Positions 5,620 to 20,864 are shown, numbered from the stretch's first letter. The stretch: 22,112 nt of DNA from JBBQHX01 sp035306065 (GCA_035306065.1 DATGOL010000179.1:1-22112), one strand, 5' to 3'. The notes: a model not told the origin generated them from the letters alone. Made by a program: numbers and translations.

Positions 5620-7539
5620 CTAGCCGCTCCAGGCGCGAGCCCACAACTCCGTGCGCAGCGTATACAGAAGCGCCATTGCCTGCTCGTCTCCGGCGCGGCC
5701 GGCAAGCCAGTCTGCCGCCGCCGCGGCCACAGCCGTCGGATCCACGAGCCCCATGCCGGCAAGCGCGTCCATCTCCCCGGCGGACTGCAGGAGCCCGGGC
5801 AGGCTCATCCTGAGCTCACGTCGAAAATAGTCCGTACTGAGCCCGGTGCGCGAGTGCCGCTTTGCCAGTACTTCGCTCGGCAGCCATTCCGCGGCGGCAG
5901 AACGGAGCAGACGCTTGGTTTCTCCTCCGGCGGCACGCTCAACGCGCGGGCGGGTTGCCGCCAGGCTGACGATCCTGGAATCGAGCAGCGGCGACCTCAG
6001 TACTACGCCGCCCGCGAGCGCGGCCGAATACTGCGCAGCCAGGATACGCCCGGCGTACGCGGAGGTGAGGTACCAGCGGCTTTCGGCAGCTCCGAGCGAC
6101 TCCCCCCGACGCGGCTTCCACCCGCGCGCCCGCTGCCTGAGACCGGAGCGAAGTCCCTCGCGCTGGGTGAACCAGGCGGGCACTGCTCGTTCCAGGTGCC
6201 CCAGTGGCGCGCTTCCGGCGCGAAGGAACCCGGCCATCTGCAGAGCGAATGGTGGAAGGAGGGGTCGAATTCCCCACTGCCACCAGTCCATCCAGCCACG
6301 CTTTCCAGGCCGCGTTGCAATGCCGTGCGCCCGTGCCGCACGCCTCGCCTCGACAATACGACCTCGCCTCAGCAGCTCGGCTATGAAGATCGGCGTGAGC
6401 CCGAAAAGCTGGTCTCCGCCAGCACCATCAAGCGCTGTGTGCGCACCGGCGGCGACAGTTACGTCCGCCATCCGCCTGTTCCACCAGCGATACGGGTGAA
6501 CGAGCGGCCCGTCCTCGTCAGGCTGCTCACTGGCGGAGTCTCCCATCACCAGCGGCGCGTCGTTCACCGACGCCCAGTGCACCTCGGTCTTGTGGAATTG
6601 TGCTATCGCACGGATGGTCTCGTCTTCGCGCCCGCTATCGCGTTTCGGATAGCTCATGGACACGGGGAACACCTCGCCCGCACGTGCCGCGCGCGCCGCT
6701 CCGTAAACGGCAGGTGAGTCCCAGCCGCCGCTCATCCATACGGCGGTGCTGCGGTTTGAATCCATTCGTTCGGCACATGCCGAAACGAGCAGACGCCGAA
6801 GTTCGCTGCGCGCGTCCTGGAATGGCAATGCCGCTCCCTGTTCGAAGGCCGGAGGATCCCAGACCCGCCTCACGTGAACCGGAGCGCCGGGCGACCATGT
6901 AAGCAGGTGACCCGGAGGCAGGATGCGTATGTCAGACCAGGCCGTCTCGTCCGGGTGCTCGAGCAGTCCTGCCGCGATCGCTGCCAGTCCCATTGCACTC
7001 AGCCCGCGCGGCGTGTTCGGGTTTGCCAGCAGCACGCCGGGCGTGGAACCCGCAACGACCTGGTCTCCTGCCTGCGCCCAGTGGAGAGGCCGCCTGCCCA
7101 CGTGATCTCGCCAGGCAACGAACATCATCCGATCGGCATCCCAGAGCACGAGGGCAATGTCACCCTCAACCCGTCGCACCATGCCCTCGCCCCAGGCCTG
7201 CCAGGCTGCCAGGAGCAGCTGTGCGTCGTCAGGCTCGGCAGGCAGGCGCGCTCCAGTACGCCTCAGCTCACCGGCCAGTTGAACGCGCTGCACGAGGGAG
7301 GCGTCGGCCGCGACGCATACCTTGCCGGCCGCTGCGAGCAGTGTATTCTCTCCGGCCCCGGAACGCGCCGCTGCAGCTACGCTTGCTGAAGGACCGGTAG
7401 CCGCAGTGGCCGCCACCGGCGGAACGTCTGCCCGGGCAGATGCACGCACCATGGCCAGGGCCTGCTGCTCCAATTCCTGTCGCTTTGCAGGCGACGCGGC
7501 TGTCGCGGCAACCTGGACAATGGCCGCTATGGCGCTCAT
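5620..7539 (-). CDS. Lasso cyclase, asparagine synthetase-like (protein C)
   Basis: The 639-residue product is an AsnB-like lasso macrolactam synthetase. It adenylates the ring Asp/Glu side chain of the precursor with ATP and joins it to the new core N-terminus. The synthetase PP-loop SGGWDS is at residues 270-275 and the conserved DGAGGDQLF is at 371-379. The N-terminal half resembles the glutaminase fold (GDIALVLWD, HVGRRPLHW). However, the protein begins MSAIAA with no Cys at position 2, so glutamine hydrolysis is not expected, as in other lasso cyclases. Residues 30-65 are an Ala-rich extra loop. The start ATG 7539 overlaps the B2 stop by four bases (ATGA) and the gene ends with UAG. Confidence 0.94.
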   Translation of the reverse strand: MSAIAAIVQVAATAASPAKRQELEQQALAMVRASARADVPPVAATAATGPSASVAAAARSGAGENTLLAAAGKVCVAADASLVQRVQLAGELRRTGARLPAEPDDAQLLLAAWQAWGEGMVRRVEGDIALVLWDADRMMFVAWRDHVGRRPLHWAQAGDQVVAGSTPGVLLANPNTPRGLSAMGLAAIAAGLLEHPDETAWSDIRILPPGHLLTWSPGAPVHVRRVWDPPAFEQGAALPFQDARSELRRLLVSACAERMDSNRSTAVWMSGGWDSPAVYGAARAARAGEVFPVSMSYPKRDSGREDETIRAIAQFHKTEVHWASVNDAPLVMGDSASEQPDEDGPLVHPYRWWNRRMADVTVAAGAHTALDGAGGDQLFGLTPIFIAELLRRGRIVEARRAARAHGIATRPGKRGWMDWWQWGIRPLLPPFALQMAGFLRAGSAPLGHLERAVPAWFTQREGLRSGLRQRARGWKPRRGESLGAAESRWYLTSAYAGRILAAQYSAALAGGVVLRSPLLDSRIVSLAATRPRVERAAGGETKRLLRSAAAEWLPSEVLAKRHSRTGLSTDYFRRELRMSLPGLLQSAGEMDALAGMGLVDPTAVAAAAADWLAGRAGDEQAMALLYTLRTELWARAWSG

Positions 7540-8066
7540 CTGCTCGCAAATCCCGCGAGCGGCGAGAAGCGTGCAACGTGCTCGGGATGGTCGCCCAGTA
7601 CGCGGCCGTGCAGCTCGACCCAGGCGTGGGCCTCGAGTGCACCAGCTTCACGACGCACCCCGATTTGCACGGTAGCGGGCAGTCCGCGGCGCACGAGCAT
7701 CCGTTCGAGAGCGATGGCTCGCGTGAGGCAGCGGGGGCGAAAGACGCCATACCGGGCCGCCCGGTGCACCGCCAGTGCCTGGCGCATCGCCTCACGTCCG
7801 GACTCGCGTGCGGGCGTCACGGCGAATGCGTCGCCAGGCGCTGCTTCGTCAGTGGCAGCTGACGTCAGGTCGCCATGATCCCCGCCTGCAACTGCGAGAT
7901 CTCCGTCGGCCGTGGCAACACACTCGGCTACCAGCACGGGCTCGTTGGCGGTAAGTGACATGAGGCTCCCGGTGGACCTCCGGCGCACGTGCCATTCTGC
8001 CTGCAGCAGTGCCAGCTGCGCTCTGGCCATGTCAGCAACGGCGGTACCTGCGTGCACGAACTTCAC
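7536..8066 (-). CDS. Lasso leader peptidase, transglutaminase-like (protein B2)
   Basis: A 176-residue protein of the lasso B2 family (PF13471). It removes the leader peptide from the precursor with a Cys-His-Asp triad. The triad is visible as Cys113 (RPRCLTRAIALERML), His147 (EAHAWVELHG) and Asp159 (GRVLGD). Between the N-terminal helix and the catalytic domain, residues about 50-90 form an acidic Ala/Asp/Gly-rich linker. The start is GTG 8066, overlapping the B1 stop by four bases (GTGA); the stop overlaps the cyclase ATG. With B1 it forms the split protease typical of Gram-positive-type lasso systems. Confidence 0.93.
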   Translation of the reverse strand: MKFVHAGTAVADMARAQLALLQAEWHVRRRSTGSLMSLTANEPVLVAECVATADGDLAVAGGDHGDLTSAATDEAAPGDAFAVTPARESGREAMRQALAVHRAARYGVFRPRCLTRAIALERMLVRRGLPATVQIGVRREAGALEAHAWVELHGRVLGDHPEHVARFSPLAGFASR

Positions 8067-8368
8067 CCCGCCGCGCCGTCGTCCATTACCAGGCCGAGCT
8101 TCCGCAACTCGTCAAGCAGCTCCTGGATGTCTGTTCTCACGGTGGCTTCATCCACTTCGGGGTGCTTCTCCAGGAGCGCGGTCGTCAGCTCACCCAGGGT
8201 GCGGGACGCGGGTGGCAGGAGTTCCCATGCCTCCGCGCCCACCGTGTTCAACCCGAAGTATGTCTCGGTAGCTGACGAAAAAAGAACGGCGCCGTCTGGC
8301 ACACGCTGAAACACTACACCTGCTCCGGGACGCGGAAGTGGGCTGCTTTCCGATGCGCCTGAGGACAT
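8063..8368 (-). CDS. PqqD-like precursor recognition protein (lasso B1, RRE)
   Basis: A 101-residue RiPP recognition element of the PqqD family. It binds the leader peptide and presents the precursor to the B2 protease. The sequence shows the three-strand start FQRVPDGAVLFSS, then ETYFGLNTVGAEAWELL and three helices, the usual PqqD layout. ATG 8368 is chosen because it has a TGGAG Shine-Dalgarno about nine bases upstream and starts the domain with a normal short tail. The longer GTG 8425 reading would begin inside the rpsG terminator stem and is rejected. It is the first gene of the cluster. Confidence 0.9.
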   Translation of the reverse strand: MSSGASESSPLPRPGAGVVFQRVPDGAVLFSSATETYFGLNTVGAEAWELLPPASRTLGELTTALLEKHPEVDEATVRTDIQELLDELRKLGLVMDDGAAG

Positions 8369-8467
8369 GGGCGGGCTCCAGGTTGTGAGGGTCGCGAATG
8401 CGGTGGCCTGAACGCAAAAACGCACCGTCGTCTGACGGCGCGTTTCTGCTTTACATTGCCGCCCGGC
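8369..8467 (-). other. Spacer between rpsG and the lasso cluster
   Basis: The spacer contains the intrinsic terminator (8416-8445). Past it only about 48 nt remain before the B1 ATG, with no recognisable -35/-10 pair. The cluster is therefore transcribed either by terminator read-through or from a promoter I cannot identify, for instance inside rpsG. Confidence 0.5.
8416..8445 (-). terminator. Rho-independent terminator after rpsG
   Basis: On the minus strand the arms AAACGCGCCGTC and GACGGTGCGTTT form a 12-bp stem with one G-U pair and a 4-nt loop (AGAC), followed directly by a TTTTT run. It lies 23 nt beyond the rpsG stop and separates the ribosomal-protein/RNA-polymerase block from the lasso cluster. 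Confidence 0.88.
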
Positions 8468-8938
8468 TTACCAGCGGTAGTGGGCGAAAGCCTTGTTCGC
8501 GTCGGCCATGCGATGAGTGTCGTCCTTTTTCTTAATGGCGGAGCCCTCATTCTTCGAGGCAGCGATCACCTCGGCAGCGAGCTTCTCGGGCATGGACTTC
8601 TCATTGCGACCGCGCGAATAACTGATGAGCCAGCGCATTGCGAGAGCGGTCCGGCGCTCCGGACGCACTTCCACGGGAACCTGATACGTGGCACCGCCAA
8701 CGCGGCGGCTCTTGACTTCAACCACGGGCTTCAGGTTCGTGATCGCCTGCTTGAAGATGTTCACACCGGGCTGGCCGGTGCGGTTCTCCACGAGGTCCAT
8801 TGCGTCGTAGAAGATGCCTTCGGCAGTGGACTTCTTGCCCTGAAGCATCAGTACGTTAATGAACTTGGAGACGGTCTGGCTGTCGTAGCGAGCATCCGGC
8901 AGGATGGGACGCTTGATGGCACTCTTTCGGCGGCTCAC
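8468..8938 (-). CDS. rpsG: 30S ribosomal protein S7
   Basis: The 156-residue S7 nucleates assembly of the 30S head by binding the 3' domain of 16S rRNA and lines the exit-site path. The start MSRRKSAIKRPILPDARY, the middle KTAxE-like helix (KKSTAEGIFYDAMDLV) and the conserved RRVGGATYQVPVEV and RRTALAMRWL segments identify it. It is normal in length. It starts at GTG 8938, overlapping the rpsL stop by four bases (GTGA), which implies translational coupling. A strong terminator follows, whereas in most bacteria fusA would come next. Confidence 0.98.
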   Translation of the reverse strand: MSRRKSAIKRPILPDARYDSQTVSKFINVLMLQGKKSTAEGIFYDAMDLVENRTGQPGVNIFKQAITNLKPVVEVKSRRVGGATYQVPVEVRPERRTALAMRWLISYSRGRNEKSMPEKLAAEVIAASKNEGSAIKKKDDTHRMADANKAFAHYRW

Positions 8939-9333
8939 TTCTTCTTACCTCCGGCTGCACCAGGCTTGGGTCGCTTGGTGCCGTACTTGGAGCGGCTCTG
9001 GTTGCGGCCGTTAACGCCGGCGGCGTCCAGAGTGCCACGAACGATGTGATAGCGAACGCCCGGGAGATCCTTCACGCGGCCACCGCGCACGAGCACGATG
9101 GAGTGCTCCTGCAGGTTGTGTCCTTCGCCGGGAATGTAGGCGATGACTTCAAAGCCGTTGGTGAGGCGCACCTTGGCCACCTTGCGGAGGGCCGAGTTGG
9201 GCTTCTTTGGCGTGGTGGTATATACGCGCGTGCAAACGCCCCGCCGGAACGGATTCGACTTGAGCGCGGGCGACTTGTCCTTCTTTCCGACGTCGCGGCG
9301 GCTCTGCCGGACGAGCTGATTAATGGTCGGCAT
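8935..9333 (-). CDS. rpsL: 30S ribosomal protein S12
   Basis: The 132-residue S12 lies at the decoding centre and affects accuracy. The start MPTINQLVRQSRRDV at ATG 9333 has a GAGGGG Shine-Dalgarno; an upstream in-frame extension is not S12-like and was not used. The decoding loop TTTPKKPNSALRKVAKV and the second loop RVKDLPGVRYHIVRG are present with lysines at the classical streptomycin-resistance positions, so the protein looks wild type. It begins a str-type gene pair with rpsG and has its own promoter upstream. Confidence 0.98.
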   Translation of the reverse strand: MPTINQLVRQSRRDVGKKDKSPALKSNPFRRGVCTRVYTTTPKKPNSALRKVAKVRLTNGFEVIAYIPGEGHNLQEHSIVLVRGGRVKDLPGVRYHIVRGTLDAAGVNGRNQSRSKYGTKRPKPGAAGGKKK

Positions 9334-9388
9334 TACCCCTCGGGAACAGACGCAACACCGCCCCACGGTAGGGACGGCACAGATTCTA

Positions 9389-9418
9389 AGGATAACCCGG
9401 GCTAGCCGGGGATGTCAA
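9389..9418 (-). promoter_or_regulatory. Predicted sigma-70-type promoter for rpsL-rpsG
   Basis: On the minus strand a perfect TTGACA (9418-9413) is followed by an 18-bp spacer and TATCCT (9394-9389). The spacer contains an inverted repeat (CCCGG, 5 nt, CCGGG) that could be an operator or fortuitous GC symmetry. The 136-nt rpoC-rpsL gap holds no gene. Confidence 0.6.
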
Positions 9419-9469
9419 CTCGGAAACCGGCGCGGACTATCCATCCGCACCGGCATCCGGAAACTGCAA

Positions 9470-12742
<3,273 letters not shown>

Positions 12743-12778
12743 CGACTTCAGAGGACGCTTGCCGCGGCCGCGGATCGC

Positions 12779-12781
12779 CTA
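12779..12781 (-). other. In-frame UAG within rpoC
   Basis: The codons around it read Arg-Arg-Ser-UAG-Ala-Ile-Arg. In other RpoC proteins the matching stretch is NGRRGRA or NGRRSRA, so the UAG stands where Arg is usual. There is no insertion or deletion, because the frame continues perfectly. One or two base substitutions from an Arg codon would give it. Confidence 0.95.
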
Positions 12782-13798
12782 GGAGCGACGGCCGTTGTCG
12801 TACAGCGCATCTACCGCCTCCTGCAGCATGCGCTTCTCGTTCCGGAGAATGACTTCCGGAGCGCGGTGCATGATGAGCTTCTGGAGGCGGTTGTTGCGGT
12901 TGATGACGCGACGATACAGGTCGTTCAGGTCGCTCGTTGCGAAGCGGCCGCCATCGAGCGGAACCAGCGGGCGCAGATCCGGAGGAATGACCGGAATCAC
13001 GTCCATGATCATCCACTCGGGCTTGTTGCGCGTATCGCTGTTCTCGCCGGAGTTACGGAACGCATCAATGATCTTGAGGCGCTTGAGCTGCTGCTTCTTG
13101 CGATGCTGTGAGGTTTCAACCAGCACGCTTGCACGCAACTGCTCGGCAACTGCATCGATGTCAACGCGACGAAGGAGCTCGCGTACGGCAGGCGCACCGA
13201 TGTCCGCGTAGAACTCGGTGTCGCCTTCCTCGCGGGCCTTTGTGCGCAACTCGAGGAACTGGTCTTCATCGAGAAGCTGGTTGCGACGAACCTCCTGCTG
13301 GCCAGCCTCGATAACGACGTAGTTGGAATAGTAGACAACCTTTTCGAGATCACGAAGCGTGAGGTCGAGAAGGTTCCCCATGGGGCTCGGGAGCGTCTTG
13401 AAGAACCAGATGTGCGCAACGGGCACAGCCAGCTCGATGTGTCCCATGCGGTCGCGGCGCACCTTGCTGAGCGTGACTTCCACGCCACAGCGATCGCAGA
13501 TCACTCCGCGATAACGGATGCGCTTGTACTTGCCGCAATGGCACTCCCAGTCCTTCACGGGACCGAAGATGCGCTCGCAGAAGAGTCCATCCTTTTCCGG
13601 CTTGAACGACCGGTAGTTGATGGTCTCCGGCTTGGTTACCTCGCCCCATGACCACCAGGTACGGAGCCCGCCGACCTCGAGGCGCTCGCGCTCCTTGGGG
13701 TCCTTCGGGCCGCGGATCTCCTCCGGAGAGGCGATACGCACCTGGATGTAGTCGAACGCGCTCGCGCGCGTTTCGCGCGTGCTGCGGAAATCGATCAT
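12779..13798 (-). CDS. rpoC: RNA polymerase beta' subunit, N-terminal part before the in-frame UAG
   Basis: The first 339 residues of beta' start at ATG 13798, three bases after the rpoB stop, with a GAGGAG Shine-Dalgarno inside the rpoB end. The zinc finger is intact (Cys86, Cys88, Cys101, Cys104), followed by the clamp (RDRMGHIELAVPVAHIWFFK) and the lid/rudder region (IPPDLRPLVPLDGGRFATSD, RNNRLQKLI). The frame ends at a UAG within the normally conserved NGRRxRA stretch, just before switch 2. A product ending here would lack the active site and be inactive. The rest of beta' continues in the same frame, so this is one gene broken by a stop, not a known natural split point such as that of cyanobacterial rpoC1/rpoC2. 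Confidence 0.92.
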   Translation of the reverse strand: MIDFRSTRETRASAFDYIQVRIASPEEIRGPKDPKERERLEVGGLRTWWSWGEVTKPETINYRSFKPEKDGLFCERIFGPVKDWECHCGKYKRIRYRGVICDRCGVEVTLSKVRRDRMGHIELAVPVAHIWFFKTLPSPMGNLLDLTLRDLEKVVYYSNYVVIEAGQQEVRRNQLLDEDQFLELRTKAREEGDTEFYADIGAPAVRELLRRVDIDAVAEQLRASVLVETSQHRKKQQLKRLKIIDAFRNSGENSDTRNKPEWMIMDVIPVIPPDLRPLVPLDGGRFATSDLNDLYRRVINRNNRLQKLIMHRAPEVILRNEKRMLQEAVDALYDNGRRS

Positions 13799-13801
13799 GT
13801 C

Positions 13802-18520
<4,719 letters not shown>

Positions 18521-18769
18521 GGATCACCCACGGGCAGGCGAAAACAGCCTCGCCCCCGGCCCGAAACTCGAATCGGGGCGGGGCGAGGCGGCTGGACTGC
18601 TGGTTGTTGTGCGACGGATTTCATGCACGGTCGCGAGGGGAAAGGGAGAACGGAGGACGGACACCTTGCAGGACGCCAGGGCCGCGTGACCCGACGGTGC
18701 AGAAGGTTGGGTTTCGAGCAGAGCGTTGCTCCGCATCACCACCCGCCTCCTGCGCCGCCGGGACCCGTC
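18521..18769 (-). other. rplL-rpoB intergenic region (249 nt)
   Basis: No gene with coding support is seen here. It holds the GC-rich hairpin with a T-rich end at 18541-18589 and a weak 5-bp hairpin near the rplL side (GAGCA/TGCTC). In E. coli the same interval holds an attenuator and an RNase III site; an equivalent role here is inference. Confidence 0.5.
18541..18589 (-). terminator. Terminator-like hairpin (attenuator) before rpoB
   Basis: On the transcribed strand GCCTCGCCCC pairs perfectly with GGGGCGAGGC at the base of a long stem, with further pairing (CCCGA/TCGGG) towards an 8-nt loop. It is followed at once by TGTTTT. It ends about 20 nt before the rpoB ATG. Because rpoBC must still be expressed, partial termination that lowers rpoB relative to rplL is the natural reading. 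Confidence 0.7.
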
Positions 18770-19162
18770 TCACTTCACCTCGACGCCCGCTCCCTGCTCT
18801 TCAAGCTTCGCCTTGAGGGTCGCAGCCTCTTCCTTCGAGACTCCGGCCTTCACCTCACTCGGCGCGCCATCCACCAGATCCTTCGCCTCCTTCAGGCCGA
18901 GGCCGGTGATCTCACGAACGACCTTGATCACCTGGATCTTCTTCGCGCCTGCTTCCTTGAGCATGACGGTAAACTCCGACTGCTCTTCGGCTGCAGGAGC
19001 CGCAGCGGCGCCGGCGGCCGGCGCAGCACCGCCCACAGGAGCGGCGGCGATGGTGACGTTGAACTTTTCCTTGAACTCTTCGATCAGCTCGGCGAGCTCG
19101 AAGACCGACATGTTGCCGATCGCGTCGAGAATCTCGTCCTTGCTCAGTGTCGCGTTAGCCAT
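18770..19162 (-). CDS. rplL: 50S ribosomal protein L7/L12
   Basis: The 130-residue stalk protein is present in several copies per ribosome and recruits translation GTPases. It shows the N-terminal dimerisation domain (residues 1-35, ILDAIGNMSVFELAELIEEF), an Ala/Gly/Pro hinge (about 40-60) and the C-terminal domain (EKxEFxVxL-type QSEFTVMLKEAG, then KIQVIKVVREITGLGLKEAK). The start ATG 19162 has a GAGGAG Shine-Dalgarno. It lies 68 nt after rplJ, separated by paired hairpins. Confidence 0.98.
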   Translation of the reverse strand: MANATLSKDEILDAIGNMSVFELAELIEEFKEKFNVTIAAAPVGGAAPAAGAAAAPAAEEQSEFTVMLKEAGAKKIQVIKVVREITGLGLKEAKDLVDGAPSEVKAGVSKEEAATLKAKLEEQGAGVEVK

Positions 19163-19230
19163 TGTCGTACTCTCCTCATTGATTTCCCCAGGCCCAACCC
19201 TGGGGGTAGATCAGGCTTACGCCTGGGAAA
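19163..19230 (-). other. Paired hairpins between rplJ and rplL
   Basis: Two adjacent hairpins can form: CAGGC/GCCTG with a 4-nt loop close to the rplJ stop, and CCCCAGG/CCTGGGG with a 6-nt loop nearer rplL. The outermost arms TTTCCCAGG and CCTGGGGAAA can also pair with each other, apart from one bulged G, which would exclude the two small hairpins. Such alternatives could tune rplL translation, which must exceed that of rplJ several-fold. Confidence 0.45.
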
Positions 19231-19746
19231 TCAGGCGCCTTCGCGCTGCGTACGCAGCGCTTCCAGCGCACCAACCATCATGTAGAACATTCCATTCATG
19301 GCGCCGAGGAAACCGGCCATTGGCGCCTGGAGCCCCGCTCCGAGTTCAGCCAGCATCTGCTCGCGAGACGGCATGGACGCAAGTTTCTTTACCTGCTCGA
19401 CGTCTATTGCCTGTCCCTCGAACATTCCGCCCTTCACAGCCGGCCGCTGGTCGTTCTCCTTTGCGAAATCGGAGAGAACCTTTGCACCTGCCACTGCGTC
19501 GGCGGCAATAACGATCCCGGTGGGACCGCGCAGTTTCTCGCCGGTGAGTCCGCTGTCGTTCACGGCTCTCAGGGCGAGGGTGTTCTTTATGACCACGTAC
19601 TCAACGCCGGCCTTGCGCAGGCGGCGACGGAGATCCGTCATCCGCTTCACGTTGAGTCCGGTGAAGTCCGTGTAGTAGAGCGCCGAGGCGCCTTTCAACT
19701 TTTCACTGAGCTCGGCTACGAGCTCTTCCTTTCGAGTGCGCTTCAT
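19231..19746 (-). CDS. rplJ: 50S ribosomal protein L10
   Basis: The 171-residue L10 anchors the L7/L12 dimers to 23S rRNA at the stalk base. The N-terminal globular domain is recognised from MKRTRKEELVAELSEKLKG, YTGLxV-like DFTGLNVKRMTDLRRRLR and VIKNTLALRA. The C-terminal helix (from about 135) binds L7/L12. It begins only six bases after rplA, so there is no room for the long autoregulatory L10 leader known in E. coli and Bacillus. Confidence 0.97.
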   Translation of the reverse strand: MKRTRKEELVAELSEKLKGASALYYTDFTGLNVKRMTDLRRRLRKAGVEYVVIKNTLALRAVNDSGLTGEKLRGPTGIVIAADAVAGAKVLSDFAKENDQRPAVKGGMFEGQAIDVEQVKKLASMPSREQMLAELGAGLQAPMAGFLGAMNGMFYMMVGALEALRTQREGA

Positions 19747-19752
19747 CGTGGC

Positions 19753-20442
19753 TTACCGGTAGGGCGTGATGTCAACGCCTACGCCGGGCCCCATGGTGCT
19801 GGAGATGGCGACGTTGCGAATGTAGACGCCCTTTGCGGCCGAGGGCTTGGATCGAACGATCTGGTCCATGAAGGCCGCGAGGTTCTGCTCGAGCGCCTCG
19901 ACCGGGAAGGAGACCTTTCCGATGGCGGCGTGCACGTTCCCGCCCTTGTCCACGCGGAACTCGATCTTGCCGGCCTTGACCTCACGAACGGCACGCGCGA
20001 CGTCGAAGGTGACGGTGCCGGTCTTCGGGTTCGGCATCAGGCCGCGAGGGCCCAGTACGCGTCCGAGCTGACCGACCTGTCCCATCTGGTCCGGCGTAGC
20101 GATCATGACGTCGAAGTCGAGGAAGCCGTCCTTGATGCGCTGGATGTACTCTGCGCCCACGTAGTCGGCTCCTGCCTCCTGTGCCTCACGCTCCTTGTCA
20201 CCGACGGCGACAACGAGCACGCGCACCGTACGACCGGTTCCGGCCGGGAGGGTGACTGTGCCTCGAACCACCTGGTCTGCATGACGCGGATCAACGCCGA
20301 GCCGTACGGCGATCTCGACGCTCTCATCGAAGCGGGCGAAGGACGCCTGCTTGACGAGTTCGAGAGCCTCACGGGCGGCCAGACGCGCGTCCTGGTCCAC
20401 TGTGGCTGCCGCTGCCCTGAACTTCTTTCCCTGGCGCGCCAT
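19753..20442 (-). CDS. rplA: 50S ribosomal protein L1
   Basis: The 229-residue L1 forms the mobile L1 stalk that helps deacylated tRNA leave the ribosome, and in many bacteria it represses its own operon. The start MARQGKKFRAAAA, the segment FDESVEIAVRLGVDPRHADQ, the motif GPRGLMPNPKTGTV and the C-terminal STMGPGVGVD are all typical. The ATG overlaps the rplK stop by one base (TGATG). Confidence 0.98.
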   Translation of the reverse strand: MARQGKKFRAAAATVDQDARLAAREALELVKQASFARFDESVEIAVRLGVDPRHADQVVRGTVTLPAGTGRTVRVLVVAVGDKEREAQEAGADYVGAEYIQRIKDGFLDFDVMIATPDQMGQVGQLGRVLGPRGLMPNPKTGTVTFDVARAVREVKAGKIEFRVDKGGNVHAAIGKVSFPVEALEQNLAAFMDQIVRSKPSAAKGVYIRNVAISSTMGPGVGVDITPYR

Positions 20443-20864
20443 CAGTCGCGCACCTCGACACCCATCGAGCGGGCAGCGCCGGCGATCATCGCCATTGCTG
20501 ACTCAACGGTGTCACAGTTCAGATCCGGCATCTTGAGCTCGGCGATCTTGCGTACCTGCTCCTTCGTGACAGATCCAACCTTGTTCCTGTTCGGCTGGCC
20601 GGAACCCTTGTCGAGCCCAGCTTCCTTCTTGAGGAGCACCGCAGCAGGCGGCGTCTTCAGGATGAAAGTGAAGCTCTTGTCGGCATAAACCGTTACTTCG
20701 ACCGGAAGGATCGTATCCTGTCCCTGCGTTCGAGCGTTGAACTCCTTGCAGAAAGACATGATGTTGATCCCCTGCGGACCCAGTGCGGTTCCTACCGGGG
20801 GAGCCGGCGTCGCCTTCCCTGCAGGAATCTGCAGCTTGACGAATCCGGTGACCTTCTTTGCCAT
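20442..20864 (-). CDS. rplK: 50S ribosomal protein L11
   Basis: The 140-residue L11 forms the GTPase-associated centre with 23S rRNA and is needed for RelA activation. The N-terminal domain shows KLQIPAGKATPAPPVGTALG, with the proline helix that thiostrepton contacts, and GINIMSFCKEFN. The C-terminal RNA-binding domain ends with MPDLNCDTVESAMAMIAGAAR. The ATG 20864 is preceded by GAGGA. It is cotranscribed with rplA. Confidence 0.98.
   Translation of the reverse strand: MAKKVTGFVKLQIPAGKATPAPPVGTALGPQGINIMSFCKEFNARTQGQDTILPVEVTVYADKSFTFILKTPPAAVLLKKEAGLDKGSGQPNRNKVGSVTKEQVRKIAELKMPDLNCDTVESAMAMIAGAARSMGVEVRD

Noticed and set aside
861..8368. Mobile-element origin of the cluster (IS, integrase, direct repeats)
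   Set aside because: No transposase or integrase frame and no matching terminal repeats were found at either boundary; the heptads occur at one end only.
8063..8425. Longer B1 protein from GTG 8425
   Set aside because: That start codon is inside the stem of the rpsG terminator, and the extra residues do not extend the PqqD domain.
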